Shown piece after piece: positions 1 to 5,147 of a stretch of DNA of 5,195 bases. Source of the DNA: an uncultured Ruminobacter sp. (GTDB lineage: Bacteria > Pseudomonadota > Gammaproteobacteria > Enterobacterales > Succinivibrionaceae); assembly GCA_900767005.1 (NCBI GenBank), contig CAAFXL010000060.1, positions 1 through 5,195 of the forward strand, given 5' to 3'. Made by a program: the position numbers and the translations under genes. Positions within the stretch are counted from its first letter, which is position 1. Every line of letters starts with the position of its first letter. Under the pieces are notes generated by a model. The model was not told the origin of the DNA, made no database searches, and saw only the letters and a program-made list of their open reading frames with translations.

Positions 1-30
1 AGCTTAGTATTTAGTAAGTATGAAGCTTAA
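1..30 (+). CDS. Possible 3' end of an upstream gene (partial)
   Basis: Reading from base 1, the frame gives SLVFSKYEA followed by TAA at 28-30. The other two plus-strand frames hit stops almost at once. An intrinsic terminator begins 21 bp after this stop, which is where one would expect the end of a transcription unit. Nine residues are too few to identify a product, so this could equally be non-coding. Confidence 0.35.
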   Translation, partial: SLVFSKYEA

Positions 31-51
31 TTAGGTAAATTAATTTTTATG

Positions 52-84
52 ATACCGAAGACGAAAAGTTTTCGGTATTTTTTT
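52..84 (+). terminator. Intrinsic terminator just upstream of rsuA
   Basis: The arms at 52-62 and 68-78 pair over 11 bp with one G-U wobble (core ACCGAA/TTCGGT) around the loop GAAAA. Seven T residues follow at 78-84. The T run lies on the plus-strand side only, so it serves a gene entering from the left. Its last T is 1 nt before the AGGA ribosome binding site of rsuA. Transcription of rsuA must therefore read through it, start inside it, or be attenuated by it. Confidence 0.85.
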
Positions 85-94
85 AGGAAAAATT

Positions 95-802
95 ATGCGT
101 TTAGATAAATGCTTAACTGAGAATTTAGGTTGTAGCCGTAAAGAAGCCACAAGATTAATTAGAGCAGGTTTAGTAACTATTAATGATAAGGTTACAAAAG
201 ATAGTTCCTATAAATTAGATGATAATGATGAAGTAATCTTTGATGGTGAAAAACTAACTATAGGTGAAAAGGATTATAAAGTTTATTATATGATGAATAA
301 ACCTAAAGGTTATGTGAGTTCTAACGATGACTCATTAAATCCTTTTATTATTTCATTATTTCAAAATGAATATAAATATAAAGATTTATTTTGTGTAGGA
401 CGCCTTGATATTGATACAGAAGGGTTATTATTTGTAACTAATGATGGTGAGTGGTGTCATCGTTTAACCTCACCAAAACACCATGTAAGTAAAGTTTATG
501 AAGCATTATTAAGTAAACCATGCCCCGAAGAAGCTATTAAGACTTTTAAAGAAGGGGTTATGTTAAATGGGGAAAAACAACCTACTAAAAGTGCTAATTT
601 AACTATTATTTCTGAAAAGTTAGTTCATCTTGAAATTACTGAAGGAAAATATCATCAAGTTAAACGCATGTTTGCTGCAATAGGCAATCATGTTGAAGAA
701 TTAAAAAGGTTATCAATTGGAAAGGTTAAGCTTGATGAAAATTTAGCTCCAGGGGAATTTAGAGAACTTACGATAGAGGAGCTAAATTTATTAAAAGAAT
801 AG
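95..802 (+). CDS. rsuA: 16S rRNA pseudouridine(516) synthase RsuA
   Basis: RsuA converts uridine 516 of 16S rRNA to pseudouridine during assembly of the small ribosomal subunit in the cytoplasm. The 235-residue product is close to the E. coli length of 231. Residues 1-55 form an S4 RNA-binding domain (MRLDK start, CSRKEATRLIR). The synthase domain follows, with NKPKGYV at 68-74 and the catalytic motif GRLDIDTEGLL, whose Asp105 corresponds to the active-site aspartate of the family. ITEGKYHQVKRMFAAIGNHV at 181-200 matches the RsuA-type signature, and LAPGEFR near 218 is the usual end. The order and spacing of these motifs favour RsuA over RluB/RluE/RluF relatives. ATG at 95 has AGGA at 85-88 with 6 nt spacing. 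Lysine codons are mostly AAA (20 AAA, 6 AAG by hand count), unlike the flotillin gene. The gene converges on the DUF486 gene with a 2-bp gap and no obvious terminator between. Confidence 0.95.
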   Translation: MRLDKCLTENLGCSRKEATRLIRAGLVTINDKVTKDSSYKLDDNDEVIFDGEKLTIGEKDYKVYYMMNKPKGYVSSNDDSLNPFIISLFQNEYKYKDLFCVGRLDIDTEGLLFVTNDGEWCHRLTSPKHHVSKVYEALLSKPCPEEAIKTFKEGVMLNGEKQPTKSANLTIISEKLVHLEITEGKYHQVKRMFAAIGNHVEELKRLSIGKVKLDENLAPGEFRELTIEELNLLKE

Positions 803-804
803 GT

Positions 805-1167
805 TTAGGCAAAGATCTTTGATCTAAAGGCAAAGAAAATTGCCCCAACCATACAAAGAGCTGACCATAAATAATCCCAGGTCCATTTTTCTTCAAAGTA
901 GTAAATACTTATAGGGATAAATACGGAAAGGGTAATAGCTTCTTGCATGATTTTTAATTGACCAATGGTAAAATAATCATGAGCAAAGCGGTTAGCTGGA
1001 ACCATCAAGCAATATTCAAAGAAAGCGATAAGCCATGAAAAAACAATTGCGTAAAGTAGTGGTTTATCGGTCAATTCTTTTAAATGAGAATACCACGCAA
1101 AGTTCATAAAAATATTACTAAAAATTAGTAGAATAACGCAACCTAAGATAATTAAAGCTGGAGGCAT
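805..1167 (-). CDS. DUF486 (DMT-like) family small membrane protein
   Basis: This 120-residue protein is almost entirely four membrane helices, at about residues 3-23, 36-56, 73-91 and 98-115, as in DUF486. Family-like features are FMNFAWYSHLK at 20-30, the polar ANRFAH segment at 58-63, FTIGQLKIMQEAITL at 66-80 and the closing CMVGAIFFAFR. DUF486 resembles half of a drug/metabolite transporter; the substrate is unknown and such small proteins probably act as dimers. Start choice: the longest frame opens with TTG at 1173, but AGAGGA (1181-1176) lies only 2 nt from that TTG and 8 nt from ATG at 1167, so ATG is preferred. The gene is divergent from dgkA and converges on rsuA. No functional link to either neighbour is visible. 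Confidence 0.85.
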   Translation of the reverse strand: MPPALIILGCVILLIFSNIFMNFAWYSHLKELTDKPLLYAIVFSWLIAFFEYCLMVPANRFAHDYFTIGQLKIMQEAITLSVFIPISIYYFEEKWTWDYLWSALCMVGAIFFAFRSKIFA

Positions 1168-1220
1168 AGGCAAGATCCTCTAAGTAAAAAATAAAAATTT
1201 AATTAAAAATATCATAATCG

Positions 1221-1229
1221 TGCTATTAT
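1221..1229 (+). promoter_or_regulatory. Candidate extended -10 promoter for dgkA
   Basis: TGCTATTAT fits an extended -10 element (TGn plus TATTAT, one mismatch to TATAAT). The best upstream -35 is poor (TTAATT around 1199-1204), which extended -10 promoters can tolerate. Transcription would start near 1236, giving a leader of about 60 nt to dgkA. This 128-bp divergent region must also hold the minus-strand promoter for the DUF486 gene. A TATGAT on that strand at 1216-1211 is possible but has no good -35. Confidence 0.45.
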
Positions 1230-1260
1230 TTTAAAACATTTTTGAAAAATTTAAATTAGA

Positions 1261-1277
1261 TTAAGCGATCTGCTTAA
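1261..1277. repeat. Small perfect dyad in the dgkA leader, possible operator
   Basis: TTAAGC (1261-1266) and GCTTAA (1272-1277) are perfect inverted repeats around GATCT. The dyad lies between the candidate -10 and the dgkA ribosome binding site (AAGGAAG, 1283-1289). It could be a repressor half-site pair or a weak RNA hairpin. It is not a LexA box, although dgkA neighbours lexA in E. coli. Short dyads arise easily in AT-rich DNA. Confidence 0.25.
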
Positions 1278-1295
1278 AAATTAAGGAAGTTTATC

Positions 1296-1685
1296 ATGGC
1301 AAAACCTGGTGCAAAAGGCTTAAGACGTATTGTTAATGCAACCTTTTATAGTATGAAAGGGATTAAAGCAGGACTTATTAATGAAGCAGCTTTTAGACAA
1401 GAAGCATTTTTATCAGTTTGTATGATTATTGCGGCAGTATTTATCGCAAAAGATGTTGTGCAATTTATCTTATTATTACTTGGACCATTCCTAGTAATGA
1501 CTGTTGAAATTTTAAATTCAGCGATTGAAAGCGTGGTTGATCGAATTGGTAATGAATATCATGAACTTTCAGGGCGAGCTAAAGATATGGGTAGTGCTGC
1601 AGTATTTTTTATGCTGATTTTTACTTTAATTTCATGGCTTGCTATTATTGATTTAAATTATTTAAATTGGGTTTTTACTAAGTAA
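1296..1685 (+). CDS. dgkA: Diacylglycerol kinase DgkA
   Basis: DgkA phosphorylates diacylglycerol with ATP to phosphatidic acid at the inner membrane, recycling the diacylglycerol released when phosphoglycerol is moved to periplasmic glucans or lipopolysaccharide. The 129-residue protein matches the small trimeric prokaryotic enzyme (E. coli 122). An amphipathic N-terminal stretch contains INEAAFRQE at 28-36. Membrane helices lie at about 37-52, 56-78 and 100-124. The active-site block runs from VEILNSAIESVVDRIG at 70-85 to HELSGRAKDMGSAAV at 89-103. Glu71, Asn74 and the catalytic Glu78 correspond to E. coli Glu69, Asn72 and Glu76, so the enzyme looks intact. AAGGAAG at 1283-1289 gives good spacing to ATG at 1296. 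The stop codon shares one base with the start of the next gene, so the two are probably co-transcribed and translationally coupled. Confidence 0.96.
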   Translation: MAKPGAKGLRRIVNATFYSMKGIKAGLINEAAFRQEAFLSVCMIIAAVFIAKDVVQFILLLLGPFLVMTVEILNSAIESVVDRIGNEYHELSGRAKDMGSAAVFFMLIFTLISWLAIIDLNYLNWVFTK

Positions 1686-2197
1686 TGACGGAAAATGAAC
1701 AAACTACAACCAAAGAGGTTAATCCTTTAGAAGAACCAGGATTTTTAGAGCTTCTTCATAAGGTTTATTTAAGAATTAAGACTGTAAAAATTGCTAATTT
1801 TTTATTATTAGTTCTTGCTCTAAAACCTCTTTTATTTAAGCTTTATATAGCTACAATTAATGATCAAGACCTTTTATCAATTCATTTTAAGGTTAATGAT
1901 TATGTGGAAATGGTTATTCCATTAGTATTAGGCATTTTATGGTTTATTATTAGAAAATCTCAATTTGCTTATTTTAGTGCTTTAGTTCTAATTGGCATGC
2001 TAATTTATATTGCATCTTCTAATCCTGAGAATCAAGCAAGCTTTATGGTAACAGGGTTTGCAATCTGCATGATTTATTTTGCTGCTAAGAGTCAGGCACA
2101 AGTTGAACGAATGGATCGAAATTTTCATGTAATGCCTTATATGAAAGAATATAAGAAGATTGAAAAGAAGCTTAATTCTAAACGTAAAGCTAAATAA
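1685..2197 (+). CDS. Uncharacterised four-helix membrane protein coupled to dgkA
   Basis: I do not recognise this 170-residue protein. It has a polar, Glu/Thr-rich N-terminus (1-25) and a short basic segment (RIKTVK, 30-35). Probable membrane helices lie at about 37-55, 73-89, 94-111 and 118-134. A strongly basic cytoplasmic tail with many lysines (about 154-170) ends in KRKAK. There is no signal peptide, no cysteine pair and no recognisable catalytic motif. Its ATG overlaps the dgkA stop (TAATG), and no clear Shine-Dalgarno sequence precedes it, which points to translation by termination-reinitiation after dgkA. The overlap suggests a role linked to membrane lipid handling, but that is inference from position only. 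Base and codon use look like the neighbours. The transcription unit appears to end at the inverted repeat 24 bp downstream. Confidence 0.8.
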   Translation: MTENEQTTTKEVNPLEEPGFLELLHKVYLRIKTVKIANFLLLVLALKPLLFKLYIATINDQDLLSIHFKVNDYVEMVIPLVLGILWFIIRKSQFAYFSALVLIGMLIYIASSNPENQASFMVTGFAICMIYFAAKSQAQVERMDRNFHVMPYMKEYKKIEKKLNSKRKAK

Positions 2198-2220
2198 TTC
2201 TAAAGTTACTTTATTTTATG

Positions 2221-2272
2221 ATTACCAAAATTAGAAGTAGATCTTCTAATTTTGGTAATATTCTATATTTTT
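2221..2272 (+). terminator. 17-bp perfect inverted repeat, probable terminator of the dgkA unit
   Basis: Positions 2221-2237 and 2243-2259 are perfect reverse complements over 17 bp, with a 5-nt loop (TAGAT). The stem is AT-rich, with ACCAAAA/TTTTGGT near its base. The following T tract is interrupted (five T residues at 2268-2272), so this is not a textbook terminator. Its position 24 bp after a stop codon and before a new promoter still makes terminator the best reading. An extragenic palindrome or protein site is the alternative. Confidence 0.6.
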
Positions 2273-2294
2273 ATTGTTATATCTATGTTATAAT
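2266..2294 (+). promoter_or_regulatory. Extended -10 promoter candidate for the NfeD-flotillin operon
   Basis: TGTTATAAT at 2286-2294 is a perfect extended -10 (TGn plus consensus TATAAT). With a 17-bp spacer the -35 would be TATTTT at 2266-2271, which is weak and overlaps the T tract of the preceding terminator. Transcription would start near 2301, leaving a leader of about 130 nt before ATG 2430. Confidence 0.6.
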
Positions 2295-2321
2295 CGCCCA
2301 ATATAACCACTAAAATACTTT

Positions 2322-2351
2322 TTGATAGTTATTATAAAATTGCGATATAAC
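2322..2351 (+). promoter_or_regulatory. Second promoter candidate in the NfeD-flotillin leader
   Basis: TTGATA at 2322-2327 and TATAAC at 2346-2351 each match sigma-70 consensus at five of six positions, with an 18-bp spacer. Transcription would start near 2358 and drop the first 50 or so bases of the longer leader. AT-rich DNA yields chance matches, and another TATAAT at 2399-2404 lacks a -35. Confidence 0.4.
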
Positions 2352-2413
2352 TCCAGTACGAAAAATTCCGATTTTTATATACAAACCCCCAAATTTATTA
2401 TAATATTAATTTG

Positions 2414-2445
2414 TGGTTAGATTAGATAAATGTATGATTTAACCA
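2414..2445 (+). promoter_or_regulatory. Hairpin-forming dyad with ATG 2430 in its loop
   Basis: TGGTTAGATTA (2414-2424) pairs with TGATTTAACCA (2435-2445) over 11 bp including two G-U wobbles. This leaves a 10-nt loop that contains the ATG at 2430-2432. The left arm (GTGGTTA, 2413-2419) is also perfectly complementary to TAACCAC at 2304-2310, near the predicted 5' end of the leader, so two mutually exclusive pairings are possible. It may instead be a DNA operator. The sequence match is direct; any regulatory role is inference. Confidence 0.35.
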
Positions 2446-3035
2446 AGTTTGTAACATTGATTATATGGGGGATTACGGCAGTGATCGAATACTTCAATAG
2501 CTTAGATTACATTATGAAATTTTATTATGGAATAGCTTTAGTGGGTGGAGTGATTTTCTTTATTCAGCTAATTCTATTATTCATTGGAATTGGCGGAGAT
2601 TCACTACAAACTGATATTCCAGATCCATCAGCATATACCTTTAAATTTTTCTCAATTCAAGGTATTACTGGCTTTTTCTTAATGTTTGGTATTATTGGTG
2701 CATATACTTATGATGAAACTAGTAATGCGTTAATTTCATTTATAGCGGCTCTTATCGCGGGCACTGTAATGAACTTAATAATCTGTAAGCTAATGAAGAC
2801 GCTTTTAAAGCTTCAAAGTAGCGGTAATTTAGATTATAAGAATGCTGTTAACGTTCATGGAACAGTATACGCAAATATTCCTGCTAATGGCGTGGGACAG
2901 ATTCAAATAACAATTCAAGATCGTATGGTTTTTCCAAAAGCAGTTTCTGCTAATAAGGAAGAAATTAAGACTGGTGAAAGAATAAAGGTTGTTGCTCTTG
3001 AGGGCGACAATGTTTTAGTAGTAGAAAAATTATAA
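2430..3035 (+). CDS. NfeD/YuaF-like membrane protein with OB-fold, flotillin partner
   Basis: This 201-residue protein has membrane helices at about 33-55, 74-94 and 99-120. A C-terminal soluble OB-fold domain (about 138-201) contains HGTVYANIPANGVGQIQI and ends in TGERIKVVALEGDNVLVVEKL-type strands, as in short NfeD proteins. LKLQSSGN at 127-133 links the two parts. It lacks the ClpP-like protease domain of long NfeD. Relatives are B. subtilis YuaF and E. coli YqiJ, encoded beside flotillins and thought to interact with them in the membrane. The flotillin gene follows after 22 bp. Start is uncertain: ATG 2430 has an in-frame stop immediately upstream and no Shine-Dalgarno. GTG 2481 has GGGGGA at 2467-2472 with suitable spacing, and it would begin the protein VIEYFNSLD, close to the N-terminus I recall for the family, giving 184 residues. 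No frameshift or truncation is visible. Confidence 0.85.
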   Translation: MYDLTKFVTLIIWGITAVIEYFNSLDYIMKFYYGIALVGGVIFFIQLILLFIGIGGDSLQTDIPDPSAYTFKFFSIQGITGFFLMFGIIGAYTYDETSNALISFIAALIAGTVMNLIICKLMKTLLKLQSSGNLDYKNAVNVHGTVYANIPANGVGQIQITIQDRMVFPKAVSANKEEIKTGERIKVVALEGDNVLVVEKL

Positions 3036-3057
3036 TTCATGTAAGGACTATAAAAAT

Positions 3058-4500
3058 ATGTTATCTATTGTTGCTTTAGTAGTTGGCGTAGTAATTTTAT
3101 TAGCAATAGTAATCTTCTTTGTTAATAGATATAGACGCTGTCAATCAGACCAGATTTTGGTAATCTATGGTATGGTTGCTGGAGAAAAAACCTCTAAGTG
3201 TATGCATGGTGGTGGTGCATTCGTATGGCCATTAATCCAGGATTATACTTATCTATCATTAACTCCGATTACTATTAGTATTCCGTTAACTGGTGCTCTT
3301 TCATCACAGAACATTAGAATTAACGTGCCATCTGCTTTCACTATTCGTATTAGTGAAGAACCTGGCATCATGGAAAATGCTGCAGTATGTTTACTTGGTC
3401 TTGATCAGGATCAAATCGAAGATATGGCTAAGAACATTATCTTTGGTCAGTTACGTTTAACAGTTGCTTCATTAACCATTGAAGAAATTAACAAGGATAG
3501 AGAAAGCTTCCTTGATAAGATTCGTAAGAATGTAGAACCAGAATTAAATCGTATTGGTTTAACCTTATTAAACGTAAACGTAACCGATATTACCGATGAT
3601 GCAAACTATATTGCAAGTATTGGTAAGAAGGCTGCAGCAGAAGCTGTAAACCAAGCTAAGGTTGATGTGGCTACACAAGACAAGCTAGGTTCTATCGGTG
3701 AATCTGAAGCTAATAAGGAAAGAGATATTTCAGTTGCTCAGAATAAAGCTGAAGCTGAAAAGGGTATGAAGCAAGCAGAAGCTGACCAGCGTTGTTATGT
3801 TGCTGAACAGGAATCAAACGCAATTAGCGGTGAAAATAACGCTAAGGCTAAGATTGCTAAATCAAATGCTGACTTACAAGTAGTTGAAGCTCAAGCTAGA
3901 CAAGATGCAGAAGTAGCTCAAAGAAAGGCTGAAGTTGAAATTCAAAGAGCTCAATATGCTGCTGAAAAGCAACGTTTGAATGCATCTGAAATTGCTAAGC
4001 AAGAAATTGATAAAGAAAAGATCATTATCGATGCTCAGGCCGTTGCTGAAAAAGCTCGTCAAGAAGCAAGCGGTGAAGCAGATGCTATATTATTAAAATA
4101 CCAAGCTGAAGCTAAGGGTACTCAAGCATTACTTGAAGCTAAGGCTGAAGGTTATAGAAGACTTGTTGAAAGTGCTGGTAATAGTGCAGATGCAGCTACT
4201 CTATTAATGATTGAAAAACTTGAAGAAATTGTAGGCTTACAGACTCAAGCTATCAAGAATATCAAGATTGATAAGGTTACTGTATGGGATAAGGGTAATA
4301 GCGGTGATGGTAAGACTGCAACTGCTGACTTCTTATCAGGTATGGTTCAGAGTTTACCACCATTACACGATGTAGCTAAGATGGCTGGTTTAAATCTACC
4401 AAATTATTTAGGTACTGTAGCTGGTGTTCCAGAGGTTAAAGCACCTCTAGCTCCAAAGGCTGAAGTTAAACCTGAAGCTAAGGCACAGCCTAAAGCTTAA
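3058..4500 (+). CDS. Flotillin-family SPFH protein (FloT/YqiK-like)
   Basis: Flotillins are membrane scaffolds that oligomerise into functional microdomains and affect membrane fluidity and protein complexes. The 480-residue product has one N-terminal membrane helix (2-22) and a juxtamembrane Cys28 in YRRCQSDQILVIYG. An SPFH/Band 7 domain spans about 25-190, including GGGAFVWPLIQDY at 51-63, SLTPITISIP and LGLDQDQIEDMAKNIIFGQLR. A long Ala/Glu/Lys-rich coiled coil (about 190-375) is typical of flotillins. The C-terminal segment IDKVTVWDKG and LPPLHDVAKMAGLNLPNYLG (434-452) resembles flotillins of Bacteroidota and Firmicutes as I recall them. The last 25 residues are Lys/Ala/Pro-rich low complexity. 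ATG 3058 is preceded by AAGGA at 3043-3047. Lysine codons favour AAG (28 to 10), opposite to rsuA, suggesting strong expression or transfer. The gene is paired with the upstream NfeD-like gene and followed by a strong terminator. Confidence 0.93.
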   Translation: MLSIVALVVGVVILLAIVIFFVNRYRRCQSDQILVIYGMVAGEKTSKCMHGGGAFVWPLIQDYTYLSLTPITISIPLTGALSSQNIRINVPSAFTIRISEEPGIMENAAVCLLGLDQDQIEDMAKNIIFGQLRLTVASLTIEEINKDRESFLDKIRKNVEPELNRIGLTLLNVNVTDITDDANYIASIGKKAAAEAVNQAKVDVATQDKLGSIGESEANKERDISVAQNKAEAEKGMKQAEADQRCYVAEQESNAISGENNAKAKIAKSNADLQVVEAQARQDAEVAQRKAEVEIQRAQYAAEKQRLNASEIAKQEIDKEKIIIDAQAVAEKARQEASGEADAILLKYQAEAKGTQALLEAKAEGYRRLVESAGNSADAATLLMIEKLEEIVGLQTQAIKNIKIDKVTVWDKGNSGDGKTATADFLSGMVQSLPPLHDVAKMAGLNLPNYLGTVAGVPEVKAPLAPKAEVKPEAKAQPKA

Positions 4501-4521
4501 TCATAATTTTTAGAAAAACTT

Positions 4522-4552
4522 AAGCCTAATATGAAAGTATTAGGCTTTTTTT
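4522..4552 (+). terminator. Intrinsic terminator of the NfeD-flotillin operon
   Basis: AAGCCTAATA (4522-4531) and TATTAGGCTT (4538-4547) form a perfect 10-bp stem around TGAAAG, and the downstream arm runs into seven T residues (4546-4552). This is a strong plus-strand terminator 21 bp after the flotillin stop. It ends 13 nt before the tadA start codon. Confidence 0.92.
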
Positions 4553-4560
4553 GTTATTTT
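4531..4560 (+). promoter_or_regulatory. Possible tadA promoter overlapping the terminator
   Basis: TGTTATTTT at 4552-4560 resembles an extended -10, and ATGAAA at 4531-4536 matches four of six -35 positions at 18-bp spacing. Transcription would begin at about 4566-4568, at the tadA ATG itself, giving a leaderless mRNA. This is consistent with the missing Shine-Dalgarno. The -10 hexamer is only a fair match, so read-through from the flotillin operon is the alternative. Confidence 0.3.
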
Positions 4561-4565
4561 AAGAT

Positions 4566-5147
4566 ATGAAAGAAGAACAAGAAGACATCGATAAGAAATT
4601 TATGCTTCTAGCTTTAGAAGAAGCTAGAAAAGCATTTGAATTAAATGAAGTACCAGTAGGGTCGATTATTACTATTGGTGATAAGGTAATTGCAAGAGGG
4701 CATAACTTAACGATTACAGAAAGTAATCCATTAGCTCATGCCGAAGGTAAGGTAATTAGTAAAGCAGGTGAAATTTTACAAAATTACCGCTTAAATGATA
4801 CAACCCTTTATGTAACTTTAGAGCCTTGTATGATGTGCGTTGGTGCGATAATTCATGCAAGAATTAAAAGAGTAGTATTTGGGGCTTCTGATTTAAAAAC
4901 TGGGGCGGCGGGTTCTGCCTTTAATCTTTTAGAATCGCCACTAAACAATCACCATCCTGAGGTAATTGGTGGAGTACTAAAGGAAGAATGCACACAAATC
5001 TTACAAGAGTTCTTTGCTAAAAGACGTAAAGAAAATAAAGCTACTAAGAAAAATGCCAAAGTAAGAGCTAAAGAGTTTGAGGAAAGGTATCAACAAACTA
5101 TAGCAAATCACAGGGACGAACGCATGAATAAGATAAATTTTGATTAA
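4566..5147 (+). CDS. tadA: tRNA-specific adenosine deaminase TadA
   Basis: TadA deaminates adenosine 34 of tRNA-Arg(ACG) to inosine, so that one tRNA reads three arginine codons; it is normally essential. The 193-residue protein has the cytidine/deoxycytidylate deaminase fold. NEVPVGSII lies at 27-35, Asn47 in the substrate pocket, AHAE at 57-60 (zinc ligand His58, proton shuttle Glu60) and EPCMMC at 86-91 (zinc ligands Cys88 and Cys91). RVVFGASDLKTGAAGS at 102-117 is nearly identical to the E. coli segment. The residue after HAE is Gly rather than the usual Ile/Met. About 25 extra residues compared with E. coli (167) form a charged, Lys/Arg/Glu-rich tail from about 152 on. ATG 4566 is preferred over the internal ATG 4602 because the family's first helix begins before that point. 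There is no proper Shine-Dalgarno sequence. Confidence 0.95.
   Translation: MKEEQEDIDKKFMLLALEEARKAFELNEVPVGSIITIGDKVIARGHNLTITESNPLAHAEGKVISKAGEILQNYRLNDTTLYVTLEPCMMCVGAIIHARIKRVVFGASDLKTGAAGSAFNLLESPLNNHHPEVIGGVLKEECTQILQEFFAKRRKENKATKKNAKVRAKEFEERYQQTIANHRDERMNKINFD

Noticed and set aside
1261..1277. LexA-type SOS box upstream of dgkA
   Set aside because: The dyad TTAAGC-N5-GCTTAA lacks the CTGT/ACAG half-sites and spacing of a LexA box.
2301..2380. Possible small RNA between the 2286-2294 promoter and AAAAAT/ATTTTT at 2361-2376
   Set aside because: The hairpin has only A-T pairs and no T run after it, so it is not a credible terminator; a leader of the downstream operon explains the promoter.
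2465..2500. Short frame from ATG 2465 (MGDYGSDRILQ) overlapping the NfeD-like gene
   Set aside because: Eleven codons out of frame within a coding region with no ribosome binding site of its own.
3874..4062. Open frame of 62 codons on the minus strand inside the flotillin gene
   Set aside because: It is antisense to the Ala/Glu/Lys-rich coiled coil, whose complement naturally yields a Phe/Leu/Ser-rich frame without stops. No ribosome binding site or family resemblance.
4602..4604. ATG at 4602 as an alternative tadA start
   Set aside because: It would cut into the first helix that family members keep, and it has no better ribosome binding site than ATG 4566.
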